In this document: positions 1-5,782 of the stretch, in pieces
Numbering within the stretch: the first letter of the stretch is position 1
Layout: every line of letters begins with the position of its first letter
Assembly: GCA_035252155.1 (NCBI GenBank)
Contig: DATFDL010000109.1
Coordinates: 1 to 6,691, forward strand
From: JAICLL01 sp035252155
GTDB lineage: Bacteria > Planctomycetota > Planctomycetia > Pirellulales > JAICIG01
DNA length: 6,691 nt
Reading direction: 5' to 3'
The notes under the pieces: model-generated
Told to the model about the DNA's origin: nothing
The model's input: only the letters and a program-made list of their open reading frames with translations
Database searches by the model: none
Position numbers and translations under genes: made by a program

Positions 1-1133
1 CGAATGTGATGCGCGAACGACCGCAGAATATAGCCGGCCTCGGCGTGGCGGCCCGTGTCGAGCGTCAGGCCCTCGAGGCTGATCATCGTATCGCGGCCCC
101 AATCGGTGAACCAATGATAGCCGGCGATGACGCTGCGAACCTCGTCGCCGGCCGCGTGCGAGCGGGCGGCGTCGGCCACGCGCGTGGCCGGCGTGATCAC
201 AAATTGATCGGCCGCCAGCACCAGTTCGGCCGCCACGGCGTCGTCGGCCAGCGGCTGCGCCTGGGCGAGCAGTCGCGACCGCCGCTCGGCTTCGGCGGCG
301 AAGGCCTCGTCGGGGCCGATGGCCAGCACGGTGTCCCACGGTTCGGTGCTGGCCACGAGCGTGGCTTCGCCGCCCACGGTCAGGTCGGTGCGGAAATAGC
401 CGGGGCTCCACACGTTTCCTTGCGCGTCGTACCCGCGGCGGTGCTCCATGCGATAGAACAACTCGCGCCAATGCCCGCCGTCGAGCACCATAGCCGAGGC
501 TTTGCTTCGAAACACCACCCGCAACGGCGGAATGTCGGGGCAACGAATCTCGAACCCTTCGCGCACCGCGGTGACCGTATAGAGCTGATCATGGTGGATC
601 GAGACCGCCGCCTCGTGCGGACGGAAATGGACGCTTGGCCGGATCCGCAGCCGCAACCGCCCCGGCCCCGAAAGCAACCGGTAGCGCACGTGTACCGTGT
701 TCTGCCGGTGGAGAAGCAGAATCCTTTTTTCGACGACAAATTCGCCGATGGCATATTGCCAGACCGGCAAACCCATCTCCAAGCGGAACTCGTCGAGCAG
801 GGCCGTGCTGTGCACCACCAGCCTGCCGCCGGGACGCTCGTCGGCGCCCAGCGACACGATGCCACCGTCGGGCAGCCGAAATTCTTCGGCGATGTGGTTG
901 AGCATCACCGTGCGGCCCAATGGGGCGGCCAGCGCGGCGATGAGCACCCCATGATAACGCCGCGTGCATACGCCCGAAATCGAGCCACTGGCGTAGCCGC
1001 CCAGCCCGTTCGTCACCAGCCATTCGCGGCTCAGCAGCAGTTCGGGATCGGCGGTGAGCGAGCGCTCCCAGGGCATTCGGTTGAGCACGGCCTGGCCGGG
1101 CGTAGTTTCCGCAAGGTCAAGGCTGGGCGACAA
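1..1133 (-). CDS. Amylo-alpha-1,6-glucosidase (glycogen debranching enzyme), N-terminal ~377 residues, cut by window edge
   Basis: Probably hydrolyses alpha-1,6 branch points of glycogen in the cytoplasm. The reading frame is open from the start to base 1, so the C-terminal part lies outside the window; enzymes of this family are usually roughly 650-700 residues. Residues 42-65 carry the N-terminal-domain signature (NGLGGYASG, then RRYHGVLIAAL). A second conserved block, AGYHWFTDWGRDTMISL, spans residues 337-353 at the start of the (alpha/alpha)6-barrel catalytic domain, with Asp344 and Asp348 as conserved acids. Both blocks are typical of the bacterial/archaeal GDE family (N-terminal GDE domain plus GDE_C). 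I chose the TTG at 1131-1133 because AAAGGAG lies 7 nt upstream and an in-frame TAA lies shortly before it. The next candidate is ATG at 1074-1076 (residue 20, MPWERSL), where similarity to the family becomes strong but no good ribosome site is visible. No glycogen gene is seen nearby. The family call is firm; the exact start is less so. Confidence 0.93.
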   Translation of the reverse strand, partial: MSPSLDLAETTPGQAVLNRMPWERSLTADPELLLSREWLVTNGLGGYASGSISGVCTRRYHGVLIAALAAPLGRTVMLNHIAEEFRLPDGGIVSLGADERPGGRLVVHSTALLDEFRLEMGLPVWQYAIGEFVVEKRILLLHRQNTVHVRYRLLSGPGRLRLRIRPSVHFRPHEAAVSIHHDQLYTVTAVREGFEIRCPDIPPLRVVFRSKASAMVLDGGHWRELFYRMEHRRGYDAQGNVWSPGYFRTDLTVGGEATLVASTEPWDTVLAIGPDEAFAAEAERRSRLLAQAQPLADDAVAAELVLAADQFVITPATRVADAARSHAAGDEVRSVIAGYHWFTDWGRDTMISLEGLTLDTGRHAEAGYILRSFAHHI

Positions 1134-1140
1134 CGATTCG

Positions 1141-1147
1141 CTCCTTT
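1141..1147 (-). promoter_or_regulatory. Ribosome binding site deciding the TTG start of the debranching enzyme
   Basis: The minus strand reads AAAGGAG, 7 nt before TTG at 1131-1133. An in-frame stop lies about 30 nt further upstream and no ATG or GTG lies between, so this site favours the TTG start over the internal ATG at 1074-1076. Confidence 0.6.
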
Positions 1148-1196
1148 GAATCGATGTAGAAGACTTTTACGTAGAGCAGGCCGCAACCGGATTGTA

Positions 1197-1218
1197 GGAC
1201 GGCCTTCCTAGGTCGTCC
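1197..1218. repeat. Short palindromic hairpin (REP-like)
   Basis: GGACGGCCT (1197-1205) and AGGTCGTCC (1210-1218) form a 9-bp stem with one G-U-type mismatch and a TCCT loop. The core GGCCTTCC is shared with the larger inverted repeat at 1297-1356, so this looks like a degenerate single copy of the same family. It lies upstream of the debranching-enzyme gene and would be in its leader or promoter region. Confidence 0.6.
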
Positions 1219-1296
1219 ATGACCGTGCGGCGCCGAAGGGGCGGACGCCGTGGCAGCCTTTTGCTCGGCGTATCACATGCGCTGAGCGAAGGAACA

Positions 1297-1356
1297 GAGG
1301 ATGGCCTTCCAGGCCGTCTTCTTGAGCTACCGTAGACGGCCTGGAAGGCCATCCTC
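1297..1356. repeat. Perfect 23-bp inverted repeat: two head-to-head hairpin units
   Basis: The arms at 1297-1319 and 1334-1356 are perfect reverse complements separated by 14 nt. Each arm is itself near-palindromic (GATGGCCT, TCC, AGGCCGTC, one wobble pair), so each can fold alone or the two can pair with each other. This is the layout of paired REP elements (BIME-like). It lies 37 bp downstream of the stop codon of the coiled-coil gene on the minus strand and could help end or protect that transcript, but no T-run follows, so I do not call it an intrinsic terminator. Confidence 0.8.
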
Positions 1357-1392
1357 CGGCAAGACAACTCGTCAACGCAGCCTTGAGCAGCG

Positions 1393-2877
1393 CTAGTACG
1401 CGCTCTTGCGCTTCTTTTCGGGCGGTTCGGTGGACGTGCCGGCCGAGGGCTGGGTGGCGCCGATGCCGCGCTTGCCGGGCGGACGCCGCACGCGGAAGAC
1501 GCCGCTCACGCTGCCCGACGATTGCGGGCGGCCACCATCAGGTGCCGCGGCCGGCACGTCTTCGGCGTTGCCGCGGCGCCCGAAGCGGAGTACCTCGTGC
1601 TGATTCGTCCAGCCGATCTGGTCGAGGAACTTGTCGACGGTCAGCGTGCGCACTCCCAGTTGCCGCGCGTCTTCAATCATCTTGGTCCAGGCGCCTTGGA
1701 GAATCTCCTTTTGGTCCGACGGCTTGCCGATGATCAGATAGCGCGTGTCCCGCGTCAACTCGCCGGTCTGCTTGGGCGTCTTTTGCGTGGGGTCGTCCTC
1801 AGCGTCGACCCGGCCGCCATTCATGCGCACCATATCGCGAATCTGGGGCCGGTCGTCGTAGCCGTCGCCATCGATGTCGATAAACCCGATAATGGCGAAG
1901 CCCTCGCCACGGCCGGGATGCCATAGCGGCGTGTAGATCTTGTCGCCTTCGACCATCGGATTGAGCAGCTCATCCTGCAGAATCTTGCACTCGGCGAAGT
2001 GCGGGCGGAGCACCTTCACCACTTCGAGGCGTCCCTTGGTCTTCTGATCGGTGCCGATTGCCTCGCCGCTGCCCACCACGCTGAAGGTGGTTTGGCGGTG
2101 CAGCCCGTCGGCCGAACCGACGTTGATGTAGGCCGTGCGCGTCTTTTGATTCACCCACACAATCTCGCCGTCGGGCACCTCGAAGCCGCTGGTGGGATCG
2201 AGCTCTTGGTTTTCCTCGACCAGATCGGTGTTCCGCATTTTGAGCTTGGTAATCTCGGCCGTAAGCTCTCCGATCTGCTTGCTCGTCTCCGATTCGAGCT
2301 TGGTGAAGGCCTCGTTCTTGGCGGCGAGCTGGTCTTTCAGCCCTTGGTTGTCAGCCAGCATCTTCTCGCGTTCGTCTTTGAATTGCTTCTCGGCGGCGGC
2401 TCGAGCGGTTTCGGCCTCTTCGATTTTCTTCTCGGCGGCGGCGATCTGCGCCTTCGCGCTTGCCTCCACCTTGGCCCGCTCGTCCTTCTCAGTCTGAATC
2501 TCCATGCGGGCGTCGACCAGTTCCTTGGTCTTGGCGTCGAGCGTGCTGGCCAGGAACTCCATCGCTTGATGATAGCGCTGGGTCTCTTCCGGCGCGGTGC
2601 TGGCGAAGTTCTGCATGTCCTTGGTCTTGGTCTCTTGGATCTCGCTCATGGTGGCCTTGTCGGAGACCCCGATGATGCCTCGGATCGTGACCAGGTCGGC
2701 GTCGGCGCTGCGCGCGGCGGTTTGCGCGTCCGACGCGCGTTTCGCGTCGTCGCGGCTGCGCTCCGAGGCCTCGGTATACGAACGGAAGAACATGAACGTC
2801 GTCACGCTCAGCAAGATGGTGAGAATGACGAAGATAATCAACGCGATCTGCAAGCCCTGGTTTTCGCTACTGGCCAT
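1393..2877 (-). CDS. Membrane-anchored coiled-coil protein with C-terminal BRCT-like region (494 aa)
   Basis: I do not recognise a named gene. Visible layout: a short polar N-terminus, one membrane helix at about residues 10-31 (IALIIFVILTILLSV), then a long charged Lys/Glu/Ala-rich heptad-like region at about 35-225. A beta-rich segment follows at about 234-320 (INVGSADGL, KGRLEVVKVL, VEGDKIYTPLW), resembling the small beta-barrels after the coiled coil in some envelope proteins. Residues 326-423 follow a BRCT pattern: FAIIGFID strand, helix, NGGRVDAE, TRYLIIG strand, helix, LGV, and FLDQIGW. The tail (about 432-494) is Pro/Gly/Arg/Lys-rich and looks disordered. The ATG at 2875-2877 has AAGGAG 8 nt upstream. 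The gene lies 157 bp downstream of flhB on the same strand but has its own promoter (2972-3000). TM-coil-beta order recalls MreC, but similarity to MreC itself is not seen. Existence is near certain; the domain reading is inference. Confidence 0.93.
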   Translation of the reverse strand: MASSENQGLQIALIIFVILTILLSVTTFMFFRSYTEASERSRDDAKRASDAQTAARSADADLVTIRGIIGVSDKATMSEIQETKTKDMQNFASTAPEETQRYHQAMEFLASTLDAKTKELVDARMEIQTEKDERAKVEASAKAQIAAAEKKIEEAETARAAAEKQFKDEREKMLADNQGLKDQLAAKNEAFTKLESETSKQIGELTAEITKLKMRNTDLVEENQELDPTSGFEVPDGEIVWVNQKTRTAYINVGSADGLHRQTTFSVVGSGEAIGTDQKTKGRLEVVKVLRPHFAECKILQDELLNPMVEGDKIYTPLWHPGRGEGFAIIGFIDIDGDGYDDRPQIRDMVRMNGGRVDAEDDPTQKTPKQTGELTRDTRYLIIGKPSDQKEILQGAWTKMIEDARQLGVRTLTVDKFLDQIGWTNQHEVLRFGRRGNAEDVPAAAPDGGRPQSSGSVSGVFRVRRPPGKRGIGATQPSAGTSTEPPEKKRKSAY

Positions 2878-2886
2878 CGCTCAAAC

Positions 2887-2892
2887 TCCTTC
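2887..2892 (-). promoter_or_regulatory. Ribosome binding site of the 494-aa coiled-coil gene
   Basis: The minus strand reads AAGGAG, 8 nt before ATG at 2875-2877. This is a strong, well-spaced site that fixes the start so that the membrane helix begins near residue 10. Confidence 0.75.
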
Positions 2893-2971
2893 TCCACCCT
2901 GATGTGCCGGCCTGATTCCCGGCGTAGACGTGTCGCCGACTTAACTTTTTGGCGGCAAAAGACCTACGTTG

Positions 2972-3000
2972 AGTTTAAGCAGCCGGCGCGCGGCTGTCAA
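2972..3000 (-). promoter_or_regulatory. Probable sigma70-type promoter with a palindromic spacer
   Basis: Read on the minus strand, a perfect -35 TTGACA (2995-3000) is followed after exactly 17 nt by TAAACT (2972-2977), a 4/6 match to the -10 consensus. Transcription would start near 2965, giving a leader of about 88 nt before the ATG at 2877. The spacer contains CAGCCG-GCGCG-CGGCTG (2980-2996), a perfect 6-bp inverted repeat that could be an operator or could form a hairpin at the end of the flhB transcript. It lies just downstream of the flhB stop and would uncouple the coiled-coil gene from the flagellar genes. Confidence 0.6.
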
Positions 3001-3034
3001 AGAAAAACCGGTCGCAACGGCTGGCCGGGGGTGC

Positions 3035-4105
3035 CTACTTCCGCGGCATCGTTTTGCCCTTGAGCTGATAGACGTAGGCCAGCACTTCGGCCACGGCGGC
3101 GTACATCTTGGCGGGAATCGGCTCGTTGATCTCGACTTCCTTATAAAGGGCCTGGGCTAGCGGCTTTTTCTCAACGATGGGAATGCCGTTCTCCAGCGCC
3201 AGTTTACGGATGCGCTGGGCCAGCAGCCCGGCCCCTTTGGCCACCACCACCGGGGCGGCCATCGTGTCGGGATCGTATTGAACGGCGATCGCCAACTCGG
3301 TGGGATTGGTGATAACCACGTCGGCCTTCGGCACTGTGGCACTTAGCCGGTTGAGAATAAGCTGCCGCTGCACCGCGCGGCGTCGCGCGGTGATCTGCGG
3401 GTCGCCCTGCAAGTTCTTCAGTTCCTCGCGCACTTCCTGCGTGGTCATGCGCATGTCTTGTTCCTGCCGCCACCATTGAAAGCCATAGTCGAACAGCGCC
3501 AGCAGCAGCAGGGCCGAGGCGATCTTGATGCCCGTCCACAACAGCGACTCGGAGATCGACCGCCCGACCTGCGGCAGTTCCAGACCCACCAGCGCCAACA
3601 AGTTGGAGAGCTCGCCGGCCAGGCACGCGTAAGCCACCGCCGCGACCAGCACGACCTTGATCAGCCCAAAGAACAACCGCACCACGCTGGTCAGCGAAAA
3701 GATGCGTTGGAAGCCCCGCAACGGGTCGATGCGGGTGATGTCGGGCATCAGCTTTTCCGGCAAAAACAGCAGCCCAACCTGCGCCACATTGGCGGCCACG
3801 GCGATGACCAGCATGACGCACAGCAGCGGCAAAACGGCCCACGCTAAGTTGTTCACCAGGCCGGCGAACTCGGCGGTGACGGTGCTGACGTCGGTTTGGA
3901 GCCAGGCGTCGCCGCCCAAATATCGCTGGGCCAGCATGCCGAGGTTATTCGCCAACGAGCCGCCGAACCAAAGGATGGCCACCAGCGAGCCGAGCAGTAG
4001 TGCCGAGGAACCCAGGTCTTGGCTGCGCGCCACCTGTCCGTGCTCGCGGGCCTGCTGCCGCCGATACTGGGTTGGTTCTTGCGACTTTTCGCCGTTTTGT
4101 TCCAA
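3035..4105 (-). CDS. flhB: Flagellar type III export switch protein FlhB (356 aa)
   Basis: Inner-membrane component of the flagellar export apparatus; in the family its cytoplasmic domain switches secretion from rod/hook to filament substrates. The N-terminus has the family pattern of a charged stretch (YRRQQAREHGQVARSQD, residues 14-30), followed by four hydrophobic helices at about 33-52, 88-112, 141-163 and 186-206. The cytoplasmic domain contains the self-cleavage region: ITNPTELAIAVQYD, with N267-P268-T269-E270. Most FlhB proteins have NPTH there, so the His-to-Glu change is notable. The C-terminal half keeps VVVAKGAG, IPIVEKKPLAQALY and AVAEVLAYVYQLKGK. Length is normal. The start is TTG at 4103-4105; GGGGAGG (4117-4123) lies 11 nt upstream, a little far, and no in-frame ATG or GTG is seen between the repeat and this codon. 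The gene follows fliR by 81 nt, a gap filled mostly by an inverted repeat. No flhA follows. Confidence 0.96.
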   Translation of the reverse strand: MEQNGEKSQEPTQYRRQQAREHGQVARSQDLGSSALLLGSLVAILWFGGSLANNLGMLAQRYLGGDAWLQTDVSTVTAEFAGLVNNLAWAVLPLLCVMLVIAVAANVAQVGLLFLPEKLMPDITRIDPLRGFQRIFSLTSVVRLFFGLIKVVLVAAVAYACLAGELSNLLALVGLELPQVGRSISESLLWTGIKIASALLLLALFDYGFQWWRQEQDMRMTTQEVREELKNLQGDPQITARRRAVQRQLILNRLSATVPKADVVITNPTELAIAVQYDPDTMAAPVVVAKGAGLLAQRIRKLALENGIPIVEKKPLAQALYKEVEINEPIPAKMYAAVAEVLAYVYQLKGKTMPRK

Positions 4106-4116
4106 ACCTTCGATTT

Positions 4117-4123
4117 CCTCCCC
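4117..4123 (-). promoter_or_regulatory. Ribosome binding site of flhB, bordering the inverted repeat
   Basis: The minus strand reads GGGGAGG, 11 nt before TTG at 4103-4105. It begins only 5 nt beyond the end of the inverted repeat (4129), so the repeat ends just short of this site. Folding of the repeat could affect ribosome access. Confidence 0.5.
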
Positions 4124-4128
4124 AACGG

Positions 4129-4219
4129 TCTGTAGGGAACGCCCTCTGTGGCGTTCCGTGCACTACGGTATACGCCGTCCCGCCCCTCACGGAACGCCAC
4201 GGAGGGCGTTCCCTACAGA
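4129..4219. repeat. 32-bp inverted repeat between fliR and flhB, paired hairpin units
   Basis: The arms at 4129-4160 and 4188-4219 are reverse complements at 31 of 32 positions, separated by 27 nt. Each arm contains its own stem, GGAACGCC and GGCGTTCC around a 6-nt loop, so the element is two head-to-head hairpins, as in BIME-type paired REP sequences. No transposase is encoded, so a mobile origin would need an enzyme supplied elsewhere. The right arm overlaps the 3' end of fliR, encoding its last ten residues and the first two bases of its stop codon as read on the minus strand. Confidence 0.88.
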
Positions 4220-5014
4220 GGCCGGAGCTTTGGCTCCGCCTGCTACGGCGTCGAGCACCACTTGCAGCGCCGGTTCAATTTCGTCCTGGAACAGCCAGGC
4301 CATGCCGGCCAGCGAAGCCGCCAAAATGCTGAACGTCGCCAGTGCGTTTAACCCAAACCCCAATGCCATCACATTGAGTTGCGGTAACGTGCGGCTGATG
4401 ACGCCCAGCACGAGCGAAGCCAGCAGCAAGGCTGCCGTGGCGGGCGCGGCCACCCGAATGCCCAGCGAAAAGCTCTGCACCAACAGCGTCACAACCGTCT
4501 CGCCGAGCGAATTCGACATGCCGGCAGTGCCGGGCGGAATGGCCGCGAACGTGTCGAGCATGCCGATCATTAGCAGTCGATGCCCGCCGAGCAGCAAGAA
4601 CGCCGCCAGAGCCACCAGGTAAAGGAACTGCGAAAAGAGCGGCACGTTGGCGTCGAACCCTGGGCTGTAGAGATCGGCCAAGGTCATGCCGCTCATCTGC
4701 CCGATAATCTGCCCGGCCAACTGCACTCCCGACAGCAGCAGCACCACGCCGGTGCCCAGCGTATAGCCGACCAGCAGCTCGCCGCCGACCAGCGGCATGT
4801 AACCCGCCAACGTGATGGGCGGATCAACCGGCGTGCCGAGTTGGCCGGGAAAAATGAGCACGGCCAGTGTGAACGCCAAAAAGACGCGCACCTGCGTGGG
4901 AATCTCGGTGCTGCCAAAGGGCGGCCCGGCCAGCACCAGGCCGCTGGTGCGCACCAGCACCAGCGTGAACAGATAAAACTGGTTCTGGCTGAGGTCCAAC
5001 AGGCCGGCGAACAT
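4187..5014 (-). CDS. fliR: Flagellar type III export gate protein FliR (275 aa)
   Basis: Inner-membrane protein that assembles with FliP and FliQ into the export channel of the flagellar basal body. The sequence is hydrophobic throughout with family motifs: PPFGSTEIPTQVRVFLAFTL (31-50), GQIIGQMSGM (101-110), LLGGHRLLMIGMLDTFAAIP (141-160) and GVISRTLPQLNVMALGF (204-220). Length is close to the usual ~260. I chose ATG at 5012-5014: it places MFAGLLDLSQNQFYLF at the N-terminus as expected, lies 17 nt after the fliQ stop, and has AGGCGG upstream. A longer frame to 5101 would overlap fliQ and lacks family-like sequence. The last ten residues (SVGNALRGVP) are encoded by the inverted repeat at 4188-4219, and the preceding GGAKAP by a short hairpin, so the native C-terminus has probably been replaced or extended. 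fliQ, fliR and flhB are likely co-transcribed. Confidence 0.95.
   Translation of the reverse strand: MFAGLLDLSQNQFYLFTLVLVRTSGLVLAGPPFGSTEIPTQVRVFLAFTLAVLIFPGQLGTPVDPPITLAGYMPLVGGELLVGYTLGTGVVLLLSGVQLAGQIIGQMSGMTLADLYSPGFDANVPLFSQFLYLVALAAFLLLGGHRLLMIGMLDTFAAIPPGTAGMSNSLGETVVTLLVQSFSLGIRVAAPATAALLLASLVLGVISRTLPQLNVMALGFGLNALATFSILAASLAGMAWLFQDEIEPALQVVLDAVAGGAKAPASVGNALRGVP
4223..4238. repeat. Small palindrome inside the 3' end of fliR
   Basis: CGGAGC (4223-4228) and GCTCCG (4233-4238) form a perfect 6-bp stem with a 4-nt loop. It lies directly beside the larger inverted repeat and encodes part of GGAKAP near the FliR C-terminus. It resembles a separate intergenic palindrome type rather than conserved fliR sequence, though that rests on inference. 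Confidence 0.5.
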
Positions 5015-5031
5015 GACGGCCACCGCCTGCG

Positions 5032-5292
5032 TTAGAGCATGATATTGCCGAACACGTCTTCGACGTACTGGATCATCTGATTCAGCAGCCACGGCAGGCA
5101 AAACGCCAGCACGGCCACCATGGCCACGATCTTTGGCACGAAGGCGACCGTTTGTTCCTGCACCTGCGTAAGGGCCTGCAACAGGCCCACGGCCAAGCCG
5201 ACCACCAGCCCGGCGATCAGCACGGGCGAGCTGATGAGCAAGGCGATCATCACCGCCTCGCGGCCCAGATCGACGGCGTCGGTAACGTCCAT
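5032..5292 (-). CDS. fliQ: Flagellar type III export gate protein FliQ (86 aa)
   Basis: Small inner-membrane protein that forms the outer ring of the FliPQR export channel. Two hydrophobic hairpin helices are seen at about residues 12-38 and 47-71, with the typical stretch LLQALTQVQEQTVAFVPKI (37-55), the most conserved part of the family. Length matches the usual ~89 residues. ATG at 5290-5292 is chosen because MDVTDAVDLGREAVMIALL aligns with the normal FliQ start. An in-frame TTG at 5335-5337 would add 15 basic residues without family likeness. No clear Shine-Dalgarno sequence precedes the ATG. The gene leads the fliQ-fliR-flhB set; fliP, which usually precedes fliQ, is absent, and the upstream DNA is a repeat-filled divergent region. 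Confidence 0.95.
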   Translation of the reverse strand: MDVTDAVDLGREAVMIALLISSPVLIAGLVVGLAVGLLQALTQVQEQTVAFVPKIVAMVAVLAFCLPWLLNQMIQYVEDVFGNIML

Positions 5293-5349
5293 AGCGATGC
5301 GCGGATGTGCCCGGCCCTTGCGGCCGGCTCGTGTCAAAAAATCGGGCGA

Positions 5350-5378
5350 TAAATAGGCGTTTGGGGCCGGGGCGTCAA
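5350..5378 (-). promoter_or_regulatory. Possible promoter for fliQ-fliR-flhB
   Basis: On the minus strand TTGACG (5373-5378, 5/6 match to the -35 box) is followed after 17 nt by TATTTA (5350-5355, AT-rich, weak -10 match). Transcription would begin near 5343, about 50 nt before the fliQ ATG. It is the only AT-rich block in this stretch. The pattern suggests a housekeeping sigma factor; I see no convincing sigma54 or sigma28 element here. Confidence 0.42.
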
Positions 5379-5453
5379 GGCCGGCTGCGGACGAAACGTA
5401 ATTTCAGGCGCATGTCCGCTTTGCCATGTATTGAGGGTAGGCAGGATGTGCGA

Positions 5454-5650
5454 GGGTGCCACGGCATCCGTCGCAACGCGAGCGACGTCGCCATGCCCAC
5501 AGGCGCGGTTCGCTGCGACGGACGCCGTGCCAAACTCCTCTTCGGCCCGAACTCTCACGGCGTCCGACGCGGCGATTCGCATCGCGCGTCGGCTCGGTGC
5601 CAATCGCGCCGCGTCGGATGCCGTGGCACCCAGCGGATGCCGTGACATCC
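5454..5650. repeat. Cluster of five palindromic repeat copies in mixed orientation
   Basis: A unit with core CACGGCRTCCG recurs in both directions. The outer pair, GGGTGCCACGGCATCCG at 5454-5470 and its perfect reverse complement at 5615-5631 (17 bp), encloses an inner pair, CGGACGCCGTG at 5519-5529 and CACGGCGTCCG at 5556-5566 (11 bp). A fifth, weaker copy is at 5634-5650. The nested inverted order could fold into one branched structure. Spacing and orientation rule out a CRISPR array; it is best read as a REP/BIME-like cluster. The family differs in sequence from those at 1297-1356 and 4129-4219. Confidence 0.8.
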
Positions 5651-5730
5651 AATGGTGATTTCCGGCGACTCCCTAAAAAACTTGAACCGCCTTCCCAAGA
5701 TTCCGCGGAGAGGGGCGAACTAACTTCGTG

Positions 5731-5782
5731 GGCGGCTCGCGCGGGCCGCCGTTTACTTTTCTCGTTCGGCCTCAATGGGCCG
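5731..5782 (+). promoter_or_regulatory. Two leader hairpins upstream of the 263-aa coiled-coil gene
   Basis: GGCGGC (5731-5736) pairs with GCCGCC (5745-5750) and is followed by the T-rich GTTTACTTTT, which resembles a weak intrinsic terminator or attenuator on the plus strand. A second hairpin, CGGCC (5767-5771) with GGCCG (5778-5782), follows about 22 nt before the start codon. No plus-strand gene lies upstream to be terminated, so a leader role or chance are both possible. Confidence 0.25.

Noticed and set aside
6..1211. 401-codon open frame on the plus strand
   Set aside because: It is antisense to the debranching enzyme, whose minus-strand frame carries clear family motifs; the plus-strand product is Arg/Gly/His-rich without recognisable domains.
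2980..2996. Intrinsic terminator after flhB
   Set aside because: The stem is good but is followed by CTTAAACT rather than a T-run, and the same bases fit better as the spacer of a consensus promoter; a dual role is kept only as a possibility.
1999..3063. 354-codon open frame on the plus strand
   Set aside because: Antisense shadow of the coiled-coil gene; the Leu/Gly-rich product mirrors Lys/Glu-rich codons on the other strand and has no good ribosome site.
4129..4219. Complete insertion sequence
   Set aside because: Only 27 nt lie between the arms, so there is no room for a transposase; it is a short palindromic element at most.
3657..4622. 321-codon open frame on the plus strand
   Set aside because: Overlaps flhB, the inverted repeat and fliR in antisense; Ser/Pro-rich composition and no domain signal.
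5293..5337. Longer FliQ starting at TTG 5335-5337
   Set aside because: The extra 15 residues are basic and unlike FliQ; ATG at 5290-5292 matches the usual N-terminus.
5454..5650. CRISPR array
   Set aside because: Copies are in mixed orientation, unequal in length and unevenly spaced, with no regular spacers.
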